NCBI GenBank assembly: GCA_022701965.1
Contig: JAKONL010000223.1
Coordinates: 1 to 10,074 of the forward strand
DNA: 10,074 nucleotides
Source: Burkholderiaceae bacterium
Lineage (GTDB): Bacteria > Pseudomonadota > Gammaproteobacteria > Burkholderiales > Burkholderiaceae
Reading direction: 5' to 3'
Part shown: positions 1-6,892 of the stretch, one piece after another
How positions within the stretch are numbered: position 1 is the stretch's first letter
Layout of the letters: the number at the start of each line of letters is the position of its first letter
Notes under the pieces: generated by a model
Database searches by the model: none
Told to the model about the DNA's origin: nothing
Seen by the model: only the letters and a program-made list of their open reading frames with translations
Translations under genes and position numbers: made by a program

Positions 1-146
1 AGGCTGCGCGGCATCACGCCCTTGACGGTGCCGTAGGTGCCCACGGGCATGAAGATCGGCGTCTGCACCGTGCCATGGTTGAGCGTGAGGGTGCCGCGCC
101 GGGCGTGGCTCGTGGGGTCGGTGGCGAGGAGGTCGAAATTCAGCAT
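1..146 (-). CDS. tgt: tRNA-guanine transglycosylase (queuine/preQ1 tRNA-ribosyltransferase), N-terminal part only
   Basis: Tgt exchanges guanine 34 in the GUN anticodons of tRNA-Asp, -Asn, -His and -Tyr for preQ1, the step before QueA acts. Only the first 48 codons are in the window; the gene runs off the left edge. The reading begins [10 protein letters not shown] and contains the family's N-terminal signature [15 protein letters not shown] at about residues 29-43, which matches the start of the TIM-barrel enzyme. The ATG lies 15 bases after the toxin stop codon, and no clear Shine-Dalgarno sequence precedes it. The gene is in line with queA and the toxin-antitoxin pair, so it is probably transcribed with them. 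The catalytic aspartates and the zinc site lie outside the window and cannot be checked. Confidence 0.93.
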   Translation of the reverse strand, partial: MLNFDLLATDPTSHARRGTLTLNHGTVQTPIFMPVGTYGTVKGVMPRS

Positions 147-161
147 CGGGAGCCCGTGGCT

Positions 162-566
162 TCAGGATTTGGGAAAGTACTTGACGCCGGGAAGGCCGTC
201 GAAATGCGCGTCCTGCGTCCACAGGACGGCACGGCGGCTGCGTGCCGTCGCATAGATGAGGCTGTCGGCGAAAGGCAGGCCGTTGGTGGCGGCGTCCAGG
301 CACAACTGCAGGTCGAGGTCGACCACCTGGCCGCGTCGCATCAGGCCGACCGCATAGCTCGCGACTTCCTGGCCGATCTCGCGCGACATCTTCTTGAAGA
401 CTTCATGGATCGTCAGAACCGGCACGATCAATGTCTCCGGAACGAGGATCGGTTCTGCGAAGGCGTCGGCGCGTGGCGTGTCCATGAAGAACTCGAGCCA
501 GCACGACGAGTCGAGCACCAGGGGTGCCGTGTCCGCGACGACGGCGCGCTGTCGGGAAACCGGCAT
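162..566 (-). CDS. PIN-domain ribonuclease toxin, VapC-like
   Basis: A 134-residue protein of the size and layout of PIN-domain toxins. Acidic residues are placed as expected for the metal-binding RNase site: D19 in LVLDSSCW, E55 in TIHEVFKK, D101 in LPFADSLIYA and D119 in WTQDAHF, with D123 close by. PIN toxins of type II systems cleave tRNA or rRNA when freed from their antitoxin. The start ATG shares one base with the TGA of the upstream AbrB-like gene (TGATG), which suggests translational coupling and supports this start, although about 15 residues precede the first PIN strand. The RNA target cannot be read from the sequence. The position between queA and tgt raises the question of a tRNA target. 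The family is clear; activity is inferred from the intact acidic residues. Confidence 0.87.
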   Translation of the reverse strand: MPVSRQRAVVADTAPLVLDSSCWLEFFMDTPRADAFAEPILVPETLIVPVLTIHEVFKKMSREIGQEVASYAVGLMRRGQVVDLDLQLCLDAATNGLPFADSLIYATARSRRAVLWTQDAHFDGLPGVKYFPKS

Positions 567-781
567 CAGAAGCGCTCGGGCTCGTCGGGGATGTCGGTGT
601 CCTTCAGACCCTTGGCGATGCCACGGTAGGCCGCCGGCGGCAACAGCGGCAGCAGCCGCACCTGGCCGTTGATTTCCAGCATCGTCATCTTGCTGCCGGG
701 GCGGATGTTCAACCGCTCGCGCAGTTCCATCGGGATAACCACCTGGTACTTGGGCGACACGGTGACGATGTTGGTTTTCAT
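566..781 (-). CDS. AbrB/SpoVT (MazE-like) antitoxin, VapB-type
   Basis: A 71-residue protein. Residues about 4-46 form a swapped-hairpin AbrB DNA-binding domain with the typical KYQVVIPMELRERLNIRPG pattern. Residues about 50-71 form a short acidic tail (GIAKGLKDTDIPDEPERF) of the kind that binds and blocks a PIN toxin. Such antitoxins normally repress their own operon, with the toxin as co-repressor. The start chosen is MKTN at 781. An in-frame ATG at 790 would add MID and begins one base after the queA TAA. Both starts lack a strong ribosome binding site, so translation may depend on ribosomes finishing queA. The stop overlaps the toxin start by one base. There is no room between queA and this gene for an ordinary separate operator and promoter, so any autoregulatory site would lie inside the queA 3' end. 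Confidence 0.85.
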   Translation of the reverse strand: MKTNIVTVSPKYQVVIPMELRERLNIRPGSKMTMLEINGQVRLLPLLPPAAYRGIAKGLKDTDIPDEPERF

Positions 782-791
782 GTCGATCATC

Positions 792-1877
792 TTATCGTTG
801 AACGACTTTCCCATCGATGGCCGGGGTGGACGCCCGCTCCAGCAGCATCGCATCGCCGTAGCTGAAGAACCGGTAGCGCTCGGCGATCGCATGCGCGTAC
901 AGCGCCATCACCCGCTCATAGCCGGCCAGCGCACTCACCAGCATCATCAGCGTGCTCTTGGGCAGGTGGAAGTTGGTGATCAGCAGGTCGACGTGTTCGA
1001 AGGCGAAACCCGGCGTGATGAAGATGCGCGTGTCGCCCGACGCCTCGCCGCTCTTCGCCCACGATTCGAGCGTGCGCACGGTCGTCGTGCCGACCGCGAC
1101 CACCCGCCCGCCGCGCGCCTTGCAGTCGGCGACGGCGTGCTGCGTGGCCTCGGGCACGTCGTAGCGCTCGGCGTGCATGGTGTGCTCGGCGATGTTCTCG
1201 GTCTTCACCGGCTGGAAGGTGCCGGCGCCGACATGCAGCGTGACGCTGGCGCGCTGCACGCCGCGCGCCTCGAGCCCGGCCAGCAGGGCCTCGTCGAAGT
1301 GCAGCGCGGCCGTCGGCGCGGCGACGGCGCCGGGCACGCGGGCGAAGACGGTCTGGTAGCGGCGCTCGTCCTCGGCCGAGTCGCCGTGCGCGATGTAGGG
1401 CGGCAACGGCACGTGCCCGCAGCGCGCCATCAGCGCGTACGGGTCCTCGCCGGCGGGGCTGTCGAAGGCGAAGCGGAAGAGCGCGCCGTCTTCCTCGGGC
1501 CAGCGGCCGAGCAGCGTCGCCGTGAAGCCGCCGACCATCCGCAGCACGGTGCCCACGGGCGGCTTCTTGCTGACCTTCATGTGGGCGACGACCTCGCCGC
1601 CGGTCAGCACGCGCTCGACCAGCAGCTCGAGCCTGCCGCCGGTCGGCTTCTCGCCGAAGAGGCGCGCCTTGACGACGCGGGTGTCGTTGAAGACGAGCAG
1701 GTCGCCGCTGCGCAGCCGATCGGGCAGGTCGCGGAACACGCGGTCGACCGGTGCGCGATCGCCGCCGGGGCCGGTGCCGTCGAGCAGGCGGGAGGAGGTG
1801 CGTTCGACCGCCGGATGCTGCGCCACCAGTTCGGGCGGCAGGACGAAGTCGAAATCGGAGAGCGTGAAGTCGCGCAT
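792..1877 (-). CDS. queA: S-adenosylmethionine:tRNA ribosyltransferase-isomerase
   Basis: QueA transfers and isomerises the ribosyl part of SAM onto preQ1-34 of tRNA, giving epoxyqueuosine; it works in the cytoplasm after Tgt. The 361-residue product has the family landmarks in order: [20 protein letters not shown] at the N terminus, [11 protein letters not shown] (63-73), [13 protein letters not shown] (182-194), [10 protein letters not shown] (215-224), [11 protein letters not shown] (262-272), TNFHLPKST (301-309) and the C-terminal [11 protein letters not shown]. The ATG at 1877 is preferred because the family begins MRxFxLxDFDF; an upstream in-frame start at 1910 would add 11 unrelated residues. 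The gene heads a tight minus-strand group with the antitoxin, the toxin and tgt. It is full length with no missing motif. A GAGAAT -10-like hexamer lies at 1921-1926 on this strand, but no convincing -35 goes with it. Confidence 0.97.
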   Translation of the reverse strand: MRDFTLSDFDFVLPPELVAQHPAVERTSSRLLDGTGPGGDRAPVDRVFRDLPDRLRSGDLLVFNDTRVVKARLFGEKPTGGRLELLVERVLTGGEVVAHMKVSKKPPVGTVLRMVGGFTATLLGRWPEEDGALFRFAFDSPAGEDPYALMARCGHVPLPPYIAHGDSAEDERRYQTVFARVPGAVAAPTAALHFDEALLAGLEARGVQRASVTLHVGAGTFQPVKTENIAEHTMHAERYDVPEATQHAVADCKARGGRVVAVGTTTVRTLESWAKSGEASGDTRIFITPGFAFEHVDLLITNFHLPKSTLMMLVSALAGYERVMALYAHAIAERYRFFSYGDAMLLERASTPAIDGKVVQR

Positions 1878-1958
1878 GGTGAGCTCGAGGGCCGGACGGG
1901 CCCGTGCCAAGGGGGCGCGGATTCTCCCATGCGTACAGCCCCACGCGCCAAAGGGACG

Positions 1959-1975
1959 GCCCGTCGCGGACGGGC
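1959..1975. repeat. GC-rich perfect hairpin between queA and the epimerase gene
   Basis: GCCCGTC at 1959-1965 is the exact reverse complement of GACGGGC at 1969-1975, with a 3-base GCG loop. It lies in the 116-bp divergent region between the queA start and the epimerase start, about 18 bases before the latter ATG. There is no T-run on either side, so it is not an obvious terminator. It could be an operator or simply a structured piece of DNA; the function is unknown. Confidence 0.4.
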
Positions 1976-1981
1976 GCGCGG

Positions 1982-1987
1982 CAGAAT
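1982..1987 (+). promoter_or_regulatory. Possible -10 element directly upstream of the epimerase start
   Basis: CAGAAT matches TATAAT at four of six positions and ends six bases before the ATG at 1994. Transcription from it would start at about the first base of the start codon. No Shine-Dalgarno sequence is visible, which fits a leaderless or near-leaderless mRNA. No good -35 hexamer is present at the usual distance, so this is tentative. Confidence 0.3.
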
Positions 1988-1993
1988 CGTGCG

Positions 1994-2995
1994 ATGACTC
2001 CCAGCAACGATCCCCACGTGTCGCCAGCCCCGTCCGCTTCGCCCCTGGACTTCGGCAGCACTGCGCAGCACGTGCTGGTCACCGGCGCGACCGGCTTCAT
2101 CGGCAAGCAGCTCGTCCGTACGCTGCGCGCCGGCGGCCACACGGTCAGCGCCTGGACGCGCGACCCGAAAGCCGCCGCGAGCCGGCTCGGCGACGGCGTG
2201 CGCTGCGTGGCGCGCCTGCAGGATCTGGCGTCCGCACCGCATCTGCCGCCGGTCGACGTGATCGTCAATCTGGCCGGCGCGCCGATCTTCGGGCCGCGCT
2301 GGACGGCCGCGCGCCAGGCCACGCTGCTGCGCAGCCGCGAAGGCATGACGAACACGCTGGTCGACTGGATCGGCACGCTGGCGGCGAAGCCGTCCTTGCT
2401 GCTCTCGGGCTCGGCCATCGGCTACTACGGTGTCCAGCCGCAGGACGATCCGGAGGTGCTCACCGAGGCCAGCCCGCCGACGGCCGAATTCATGTCCGAG
2501 CTCTGCCGGCGCTGGGAGGCTTCCGCGCATGCCGCCACGCGGCACGGCGTGCGCGTGGTCTGCATGCGCTTCGGCGTGGTGTTCGGGCGCGGCGGCGGCT
2601 CGCTGCCCAAGCTGCTGCTGCCGGTGCGCCTGGGACTCGGCGGTCGCATGGGCAGCGGACGGCAGATGTTGTCGTGGGTGCACGAGCGCGACGTGCTGCG
2701 TGCCATGGCGCACGTCTGGAAGATCGCGGCGCAGCCCGGTTCGCCCACCGCGCCGCAGGTCTACAACTTCACCGCGCCCGGCGCACTGACGCAGGAGAAC
2801 TTCGCACGCATCGCGGCCGACGTCCTGCACCGGCCGTGCCTCCTGCCCACGCCGGGCTGGCCGGTCCGGCTCGCGCTGGGCGAACAGGCCGACCTGCTGC
2901 TCGAGGGCCAGCGCGTGGCACCGGAACATCTGCTGCGGACCGGTTTCCGCTACGAGTTCCCGGAGGCGAAGGGCGCGTTGAAGGATCTGTGCTGA
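1994..2995 (+). CDS. TIGR01777-family NAD(P)-dependent epimerase/SDR-like protein (YfcH-like)
   Basis: A 333-residue extended short-chain dehydrogenase-like protein. After a roughly 25-residue variable N terminus comes the Rossmann nucleotide-binding motif VTGATGFIG (29-37). It is followed by [15 protein letters not shown] and by SGSAIGYYG (138-146), which replaces the usual catalytic YxxxK region in this family. Next come [24 protein letters not shown] and the LSWVHERDV segment. The C terminus ([26 protein letters not shown]) fits the small DUF1731 domain that ends this family. The substrate is not known for the family as a whole, so no reaction is assigned. The start at 1994 is the first ATG before the conserved part, with a possible -10 box just upstream. 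The last codons overlap the recG start, so the two genes are probably co-transcribed. Confidence 0.9.
   Translation: MTPSNDPHVSPAPSASPLDFGSTAQHVLVTGATGFIGKQLVRTLRAGGHTVSAWTRDPKAAASRLGDGVRCVARLQDLASAPHLPPVDVIVNLAGAPIFGPRWTAARQATLLRSREGMTNTLVDWIGTLAAKPSLLLSGSAIGYYGVQPQDDPEVLTEASPPTAEFMSELCRRWEASAHAATRHGVRVVCMRFGVVFGRGGGSLPKLLLPVRLGLGGRMGSGRQMLSWVHERDVLRAMAHVWKIAAQPGSPTAPQVYNFTAPGALTQENFARIAADVLHRPCLLPTPGWPVRLALGEQADLLLEGQRVAPEHLLRTGFRYEFPEAKGALKDLC
2981..2985 (+). promoter_or_regulatory. Shine-Dalgarno sequence for recG
   Basis: AAGGA lies inside the end of the epimerase gene. It is three bases before the GTG at 2989 and six before a CTG at 2992. Spacing to the GTG is short, so which codon initiates is uncertain, but the site supports a recG start overlapping the epimerase stop rather than a downstream one. 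Confidence 0.5.
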
Positions 2996-5142
2996 GTCCG
3001 CGCAAGAAAGCCGTCGCACCCGCCGCCGGCGGCCCCGCCGTCGCGGGCGTGCCTGCCGCGCCGCCACGCCCGCCCGGCACCGGCCCCAGCCTGGCGCAGC
3101 GCGCGCTGCGCAAGCTCGGCCTGGTGCGCGACATCGACTTCGCGCTCTACCTGCCGCTGCGCTACGAGGACGAGACGCGCGTCGTGCGCCTGGCCGACGT
3201 GCGCGACGGCGAGAGCGCGCAGATCGAGGCCACCGTGACCGAATGCGAAGTCTCGTACCGACCGCGTCGCCAGCTGATCGTGAACGTCGACGACGGCAGC
3301 GACATCTGCCAGCTGCGCTTCTTCAACTTCTATCCGTCGCAGCAGCAGCAACTCGCCGTCGGCGCGCGCGTGCGGTTGCGCGGCGAGGTGCGCGGCGGCT
3401 TCATCGGGCGGCAGATGATGCATCCGGTCGTCAAGGCGGCGGGCACCGCCCTGCCCGAGGCGCTGACGCCGGTGTATTCGACCGTCGCCGGCCTGGCGCA
3501 GCCGCAGCTGCGGCGCGAGGTGCGCTCCGGACTCGCCCGTGCGCCGCTGGAGGAAACCGTACCCGAGCCGGCCGACCTGCGCGGCGCCTGGACATTGCGC
3601 CAGGCGCTGCAGTTCCTGCACTACCCGACGCCCGACGTGTCGATCGCCGCACTCGAGGACCGCAGCCACCCGGCCTGGCAGCGTCTGAAGGCGGAGGAAC
3701 TGCTGGCGCAGCAGCTGTCGCAGCTGCAGGCGCGCCGCGCGCGCGCCGTGCTGCGGGCGCCGTCGCTCGTGCCCTCGGCGGCCGAAACGTCGCTGCATGC
3801 GCAGCTGCTCGCCGTGCTGCCGTTCGGCCTGACCGGCGCGCAGCAACGCGTCGGCGATGAGATCACCCGCGACCTGGCGCGCGACCTGCCGATGCATCGC
3901 CTGCTGCAGGGCGACGTCGGCTCCGGCAAGACGGTCGTCGCCGCGCTGGCCGCCGCGCGCTGCATCGACGCCGGCTTCCAGTGCGCGCTGATGGCGCCGA
4001 CCGAGATCCTCGCCGCCCAGCATTTCGGCAAGCTGGTCGGCTGGCTCGATCCGCTGCTCGCCGCGCGGGGACTGCGCGTGGCCTGGCTCACGGGCAGCCA
4101 GAAGAAGCGCGCGCGCGACGACATGTCGGAGGCGGTGGAGAGCGGCGAGGCGGCGCTGGTGATCGGCACGCATGCCGTGATCTCGGAGAAGGTGCGCTTC
4201 AGGCGGCTGGCGCTGGCCATCATCGACGAGCAGCACCGCTTCGGCGTGGCGCAGCGCCTGGCGCTGCGCGGCAAGGCCACCGGCGACGGTTCCGGCACCG
4301 CGCGCGAGCCGCACATGCTGATGATGAGCGCGACGCCGATCCCGCGAACGCTGGCGATGAGCTACTACGCCGACCTCGACGTCTCCACGCTCGACGAGCT
4401 GCCGCCCGGCCGCACGCCGATCGTCACCAAGCTGGTGGCCGAGCACCGCCGCGACGAGGTGGTCGAGCGCATCCGCTCGCAGCTCGCGCAGGGCCGGCAG
4501 GTGTACTGGGTGTGCCCGCTGATCGAGGAGAGCGAGGCGGTCGACCTGCGCAACGCCACCGAGACGCAGGAGGAACTCGCCGGCATGCTCGGCGCGGGCG
4601 TCGAGGTCGGCCTGCTGCATTCGCGCATGCCGACGGCCGAGAAGCAGGCGGTGATGGCGCGGTTCACGGCCAACGAGGTGCAGGTGCTGGTCAGCACGAC
4701 CGTGATCGAGGTCGGCGTCGACGTGCCCAACGCGTCGCTGATGGTGATCGAGCATGCCGAGCGCTTCGGGCTGTCGCAGCTGCACCAGCTGCGCGGACGC
4801 GTCGGGCGCGGCGCCGCGGCGTCGGCCTGCGTGCTGCTCTATGCGCCCAACGAGGGCGGCCGTGTCGGCGAGACGGCGCGCGCGCGGCTCAAGGCCATGG
4901 CCGAGACCGGCGACGGCTTCGAGATCGCACGGCGCGACCTGGAGATCCGCGGGCCCGGCGAATTCCTGGGGGCGAAGCAGTCGGGCGCGCCATTGCTGCG
5001 TTTCGCCGACCTCGAGACCGATGCCTTGCTGCTCGACTGGGCGCGCGAGCTGGCGCCGAAGATGCTCGACGAGCATCCGGCCCTGGCGCAGAAGCACGTC
5101 GACCGCTGGCTCGGCGGCAAGGCCGACTACCTGAAGGCGTAG
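2989..5142 (+). CDS. recG: ATP-dependent DNA helicase RecG
   Basis: RecG remodels stalled replication forks and branch-migrates Holliday junctions. With a GTG start the product is 717 residues, slightly longer than the usual roughly 690, because of a Pro/Ala-rich lead of about 25 residues. The wedge OB-fold region follows (SYRPRRQLIVNVDDGS, then FFNFYPSQQQQL). The helicase motifs are Walker A GDVGSGKT (308-315), motif II DEQH (413-416), MSATPIPRT, STTVIEVGVDVPNAS and the motif VI stretch LHQLRGRVGRG. The C-terminal DGFEIARRDLEIRGPGEFLG segment is also typical. The family match is certain; the exact start is not. GTG at 2989 overlaps the epimerase stop by seven bases and has AAGGA just upstream; an in-frame GTG at 3049 lacks such a site. 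The gene converges on the exporter gene with 17 bases between the stops. Confidence 0.96.
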   Translation: MLSPRKKAVAPAAGGPAVAGVPAAPPRPPGTGPSLAQRALRKLGLVRDIDFALYLPLRYEDETRVVRLADVRDGESAQIEATVTECEVSYRPRRQLIVNVDDGSDICQLRFFNFYPSQQQQLAVGARVRLRGEVRGGFIGRQMMHPVVKAAGTALPEALTPVYSTVAGLAQPQLRREVRSGLARAPLEETVPEPADLRGAWTLRQALQFLHYPTPDVSIAALEDRSHPAWQRLKAEELLAQQLSQLQARRARAVLRAPSLVPSAAETSLHAQLLAVLPFGLTGAQQRVGDEITRDLARDLPMHRLLQGDVGSGKTVVAALAAARCIDAGFQCALMAPTEILAAQHFGKLVGWLDPLLAARGLRVAWLTGSQKKRARDDMSEAVESGEAALVIGTHAVISEKVRFRRLALAIIDEQHRFGVAQRLALRGKATGDGSGTAREPHMLMMSATPIPRTLAMSYYADLDVSTLDELPPGRTPIVTKLVAEHRRDEVVERIRSQLAQGRQVYWVCPLIEESEAVDLRNATETQEELAGMLGAGVEVGLLHSRMPTAEKQAVMARFTANEVQVLVSTTVIEVGVDVPNASLMVIEHAERFGLSQLHQLRGRVGRGAAASACVLLYAPNEGGRVGETARARLKAMAETGDGFEIARRDLEIRGPGEFLGAKQSGAPLLRFADLETDALLLDWARELAPKMLDEHPALAQKHVDRWLGGKADYLKA

Positions 5143-5173
5143 CCGGCCGGTCGAGCGGTTCAGCCGGGCCGGC
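5142..5173. terminator. Weak candidate hairpin between the convergent recG and lysE-type genes
   Basis: GCCGGCC at 5142-5148 is the reverse complement of GGCCGGC at 5167-5173, around an 18-base loop that spans the exporter stop codon. There is no T-run on either strand, so if it ends transcription it would be in a rho-dependent or bidirectional manner. It may be a chance result of high GC. Confidence 0.25.
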
Positions 5174-5792
5174 GTGCGGCCGCGAGCAGCAGCCCGAAAC
5201 CGATCATCATCCCGCCGCTCGCGCGGTTGAACCAGCGCATCGCGCGGCCGTCGCGCGCCAGTCCGCCCATGCGCCGGCCGAGCAGCGCATAGAGCGCGAT
5301 CGCCACCGCTTCCAGCGCCAGGAAGCTCGTGCCGAGCAGCAGGTAGCTGCTCGCATAGGCGTCGGGCGCGACGAACTGCGGAAAGAACGCCGTGAAGATC
5401 AGGATCGCCTTCGGATTGCCGATGGCGACCGTGAATTCCTGGCGCACGAGCACCGCGAGCCTCGGCACCGCGCAGGCTGCGTCCGGCGCATCGCTGCCGT
5501 CCGGCGGGGCCGGTGCGCGCAGCAGTCGCACGCCGATCCAGACCAGGTACGCCGCGCCGACCCACTTCAGCAGGCCGAAGGCGAACTCGGACGCCACCAG
5601 CAGCGCGCCCATCCCGACCCCGGCGACCGCGATCATCAGCGCGAAGGCCGCCAGCCGTCCCGTCGCCGCCCGGACCGCGACGCCGACGCCGTGGCGAGCG
5701 CCGTTGCCGACCGACAGCAGGTTGTTGGGACCGAAGGCCATGTTCAGCGCGAAGCAGGCCGGCAGGAACAGGATGTAGGTGGAGAGCGTCAT
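5160..5792 (-). CDS. LysE/RhtB-family amino-acid exporter
   Basis: A 210-residue inner-membrane protein with about six hydrophobic segments, near residues 3-28, 42-66, 71-92, 118-140, 146-172 and 190-206. It carries the family signatures GPNNLLSVGNGARHG (21-35) and IGNPKAILIFTAFFPQF (124-140). Members of this family export amino acids or related small metabolites by proton-driven transport; the substrate here cannot be told. It is divergent from oxyR across 74 bp, the arrangement often seen for a LysR-type regulator and its target (compare LysG-LysE and ArgP-ArgO). No good Shine-Dalgarno sequence precedes the ATG. It may be an insertion between recG and oxyR, which I recall as neighbours in related genomes. 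Confidence 0.9.
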   Translation of the reverse strand: MTLSTYILFLPACFALNMAFGPNNLLSVGNGARHGVGVAVRAATGRLAAFALMIAVAGVGMGALLVASEFAFGLLKWVGAAYLVWIGVRLLRAPAPPDGSDAPDAACAVPRLAVLVRQEFTVAIGNPKAILIFTAFFPQFVAPDAYASSYLLLGTSFLALEAVAIALYALLGRRMGGLARDGRAMRWFNRASGGMMIGFGLLLAAARRPG

Positions 5793-5833
5793 GTCGCAGC
5801 GGGGTCGAAGGTCGGCGAGGGAGATCGGCGGGG

Positions 5834-5856
5834 ATTATGCGGAGGCTGCGCATAAT
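5834..5856. promoter_or_regulatory. Perfect inverted repeat in the lysE/oxyR divergent region, candidate operator
   Basis: ATTATGCG (5834-5841), a 7-base spacer and CGCATAAT (5849-5856) form a perfect 8-bp inverted repeat 10 bases before the oxyR ATG. Paired half-sites separated by seven bases are a feature of LysR-type binding sites, including OxyR's ATAG-N7-CTAT, although the half-site letters here do not match that consensus. The outer ends read CATAAT on both strands, so each arm could also serve as a -10 hexamer for the gene it faces. Binding by this OxyR, with autoregulation or control of the exporter, is an inference. Confidence 0.55.
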
Positions 5857-5866
5857 TCGAAGCCGC

Positions 5867-6832
5867 ATGACCCTCACCGAACTCAAATACATCGTCGCCG
5901 TCGCCCGTGAGCGGCATTTCGGCAAGGCGGCGGAAGCCTGCTACGTTTCCCAGCCGACGCTGTCGGTGGCGATCAAGAAGCTGGAGGACGAGCTCGAAGT
6001 CAAGCTCTTCGAGCGCACCGCGGGCGAGGTCACGGTCACGCCGCTCGGCGAGCAGATCGTGCAGCAGGCACAGAGCGTGCTCGAGCAGGCTGCGAACATC
6101 CGGGAGATCGCCAAGCGCGGCAAGGACCCGCTGGCCGGCCCGCTCAACCTCGGCATCATCTACACGATCGGGCCGTACCTGCTGCCCGACCTGGTGCGCC
6201 AGAACATCGCTCGCACGCCGCAGATGCCGCTGATGCTGCAGGAGAACTTCACCGTCAAGCTGCTGGAGATGCTGCGCGCCGGCGAAGTCGACTGCGCCAT
6301 CATGGCCGAGCCTTTTCCCGATACCGGCCTGGCGATCGCGCCGCTCTACGACGAGCCGTTCGTCGCCGTCGTGCCGGTCAACCATCCGCTCGCCTCGCGC
6401 GATTCGATCACCTCCGACGAGCTCAAGAACGAGACCATGCTGCTGCTGGGCACGGGCCACTGCTTCCGAGACCATGTGCTGGAGGTGTGCCCGGAGTTCG
6501 CGCGCTTCTCGAGCAACGCCGAAGGCATCCGCAAGAGCTTCGAGGGTTCCTCGCTCGAGACCATCAAGCACATGGTCGCCTCCGGCATGGGCGTGACGCT
6601 GGTGCCGCGCCTGTCGGTGCCGGCGGACGGGCTCGCAGCGAGAGCGGGCGGCGGTAGGGAGTCGGACTCGCTGGTGCGCTATCTCCCGATCGACGACGGC
6701 GACGGCCGCGAGCCGCCGATGCGCAGGGTGGTGCTGGCATGGCGCCGCAGCTTCACGCGCTACGAGGCGATCGCCGCCCTGCGCAATGCCATCTACGGCT
6801 GCGACCTGCCCGGGGTCAAGAGGCTGTCTTGA
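5867..6832 (+). CDS. oxyR: Hydrogen-peroxide-sensing LysR-type regulator OxyR
   Basis: OxyR senses peroxide by forming a disulfide between two cysteines and then activates antioxidant genes such as katG, ahpC and dps. The 321-residue protein has an N-terminal winged helix-turn-helix (about 2-61, with HFGKAAEACYVSQPTLSVAI) and a periplasmic-binding-like sensor domain. The motif GHCFRDHVLEVC places cysteines exactly at 199 and 208, the E. coli redox pair, which separates it from other LysR regulators. SSLETIKHMVASGMGVTLVP further matches OxyR. The ATG at 5867 gives the family's usual N terminus (MTLTELKYIVAVA); longer in-frame readings run into the divergent region and the exporter gene. There is no strong Shine-Dalgarno sequence. 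A dps gene 60 bases downstream is a known type of OxyR target, and the perfect palindrome just upstream could support autoregulation. Confidence 0.96.
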   Translation: MTLTELKYIVAVARERHFGKAAEACYVSQPTLSVAIKKLEDELEVKLFERTAGEVTVTPLGEQIVQQAQSVLEQAANIREIAKRGKDPLAGPLNLGIIYTIGPYLLPDLVRQNIARTPQMPLMLQENFTVKLLEMLRAGEVDCAIMAEPFPDTGLAIAPLYDEPFVAVVPVNHPLASRDSITSDELKNETMLLLGTGHCFRDHVLEVCPEFARFSSNAEGIRKSFEGSSLETIKHMVASGMGVTLVPRLSVPADGLAARAGGGRESDSLVRYLPIDDGDGREPPMRRVVLAWRRSFTRYEAIAALRNAIYGCDLPGVKRLS

Positions 6833-6847
6833 CGCCTCGGCTGCGAT

Positions 6848-6862
6848 AGAGTGGCGAACTCT
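6848..6862. promoter_or_regulatory. Short inverted repeat upstream of dps
   Basis: AGAGT (6848-6852) and ACTCT (6858-6862) flank a 5-base spacer in the 60-bp oxyR-dps gap, overlapping GATAGA, a weak -10-like string. ATAG at 6846-6849 recalls one OxyR quarter-site, but the matching CTAT is absent. It is a possible regulator site or leader hairpin, with weak support. Confidence 0.25.
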
Positions 6863-6878
6863 CCCGAACCCATCACCC

Positions 6879-6883
6879 AAGGA
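6879..6883 (+). promoter_or_regulatory. Shine-Dalgarno sequence for dps
   Basis: AAGGA lies nine bases before the ATG at 6893 and decides this start over the in-frame GTG at 6851, which would add 14 residues and has no such site. Confidence 0.75.
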
Positions 6884-6892
6884 CCCGTCTTC

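Noticed and set aside
1878..1910. Longer queA start at 1910.
   Set aside because: The added residues ([11 protein letters not shown]) are not family-like; QueA proteins begin at the MRxFxLxDFDF motif.
5513..5866. N-terminal extension of the OxyR frame by 118 codons.
   Set aside because: It is Arg/Pro-rich, overlaps the divergent exporter gene, and OxyR numbering (C199, C208) fits the ATG at 5867 exactly.
2950..5925. A 991-codon open frame on the minus strand opposite recG, and similar long frames at 5789-7672 minus and 3981-5855 plus.
   Set aside because: They are low-complexity Arg/Ala/Gly/Pro or His/Arg/Gln-rich readings typical of shadow frames in high-GC DNA, and lie across clearly recognised genes (recG, oxyR, dps, lysE-type).
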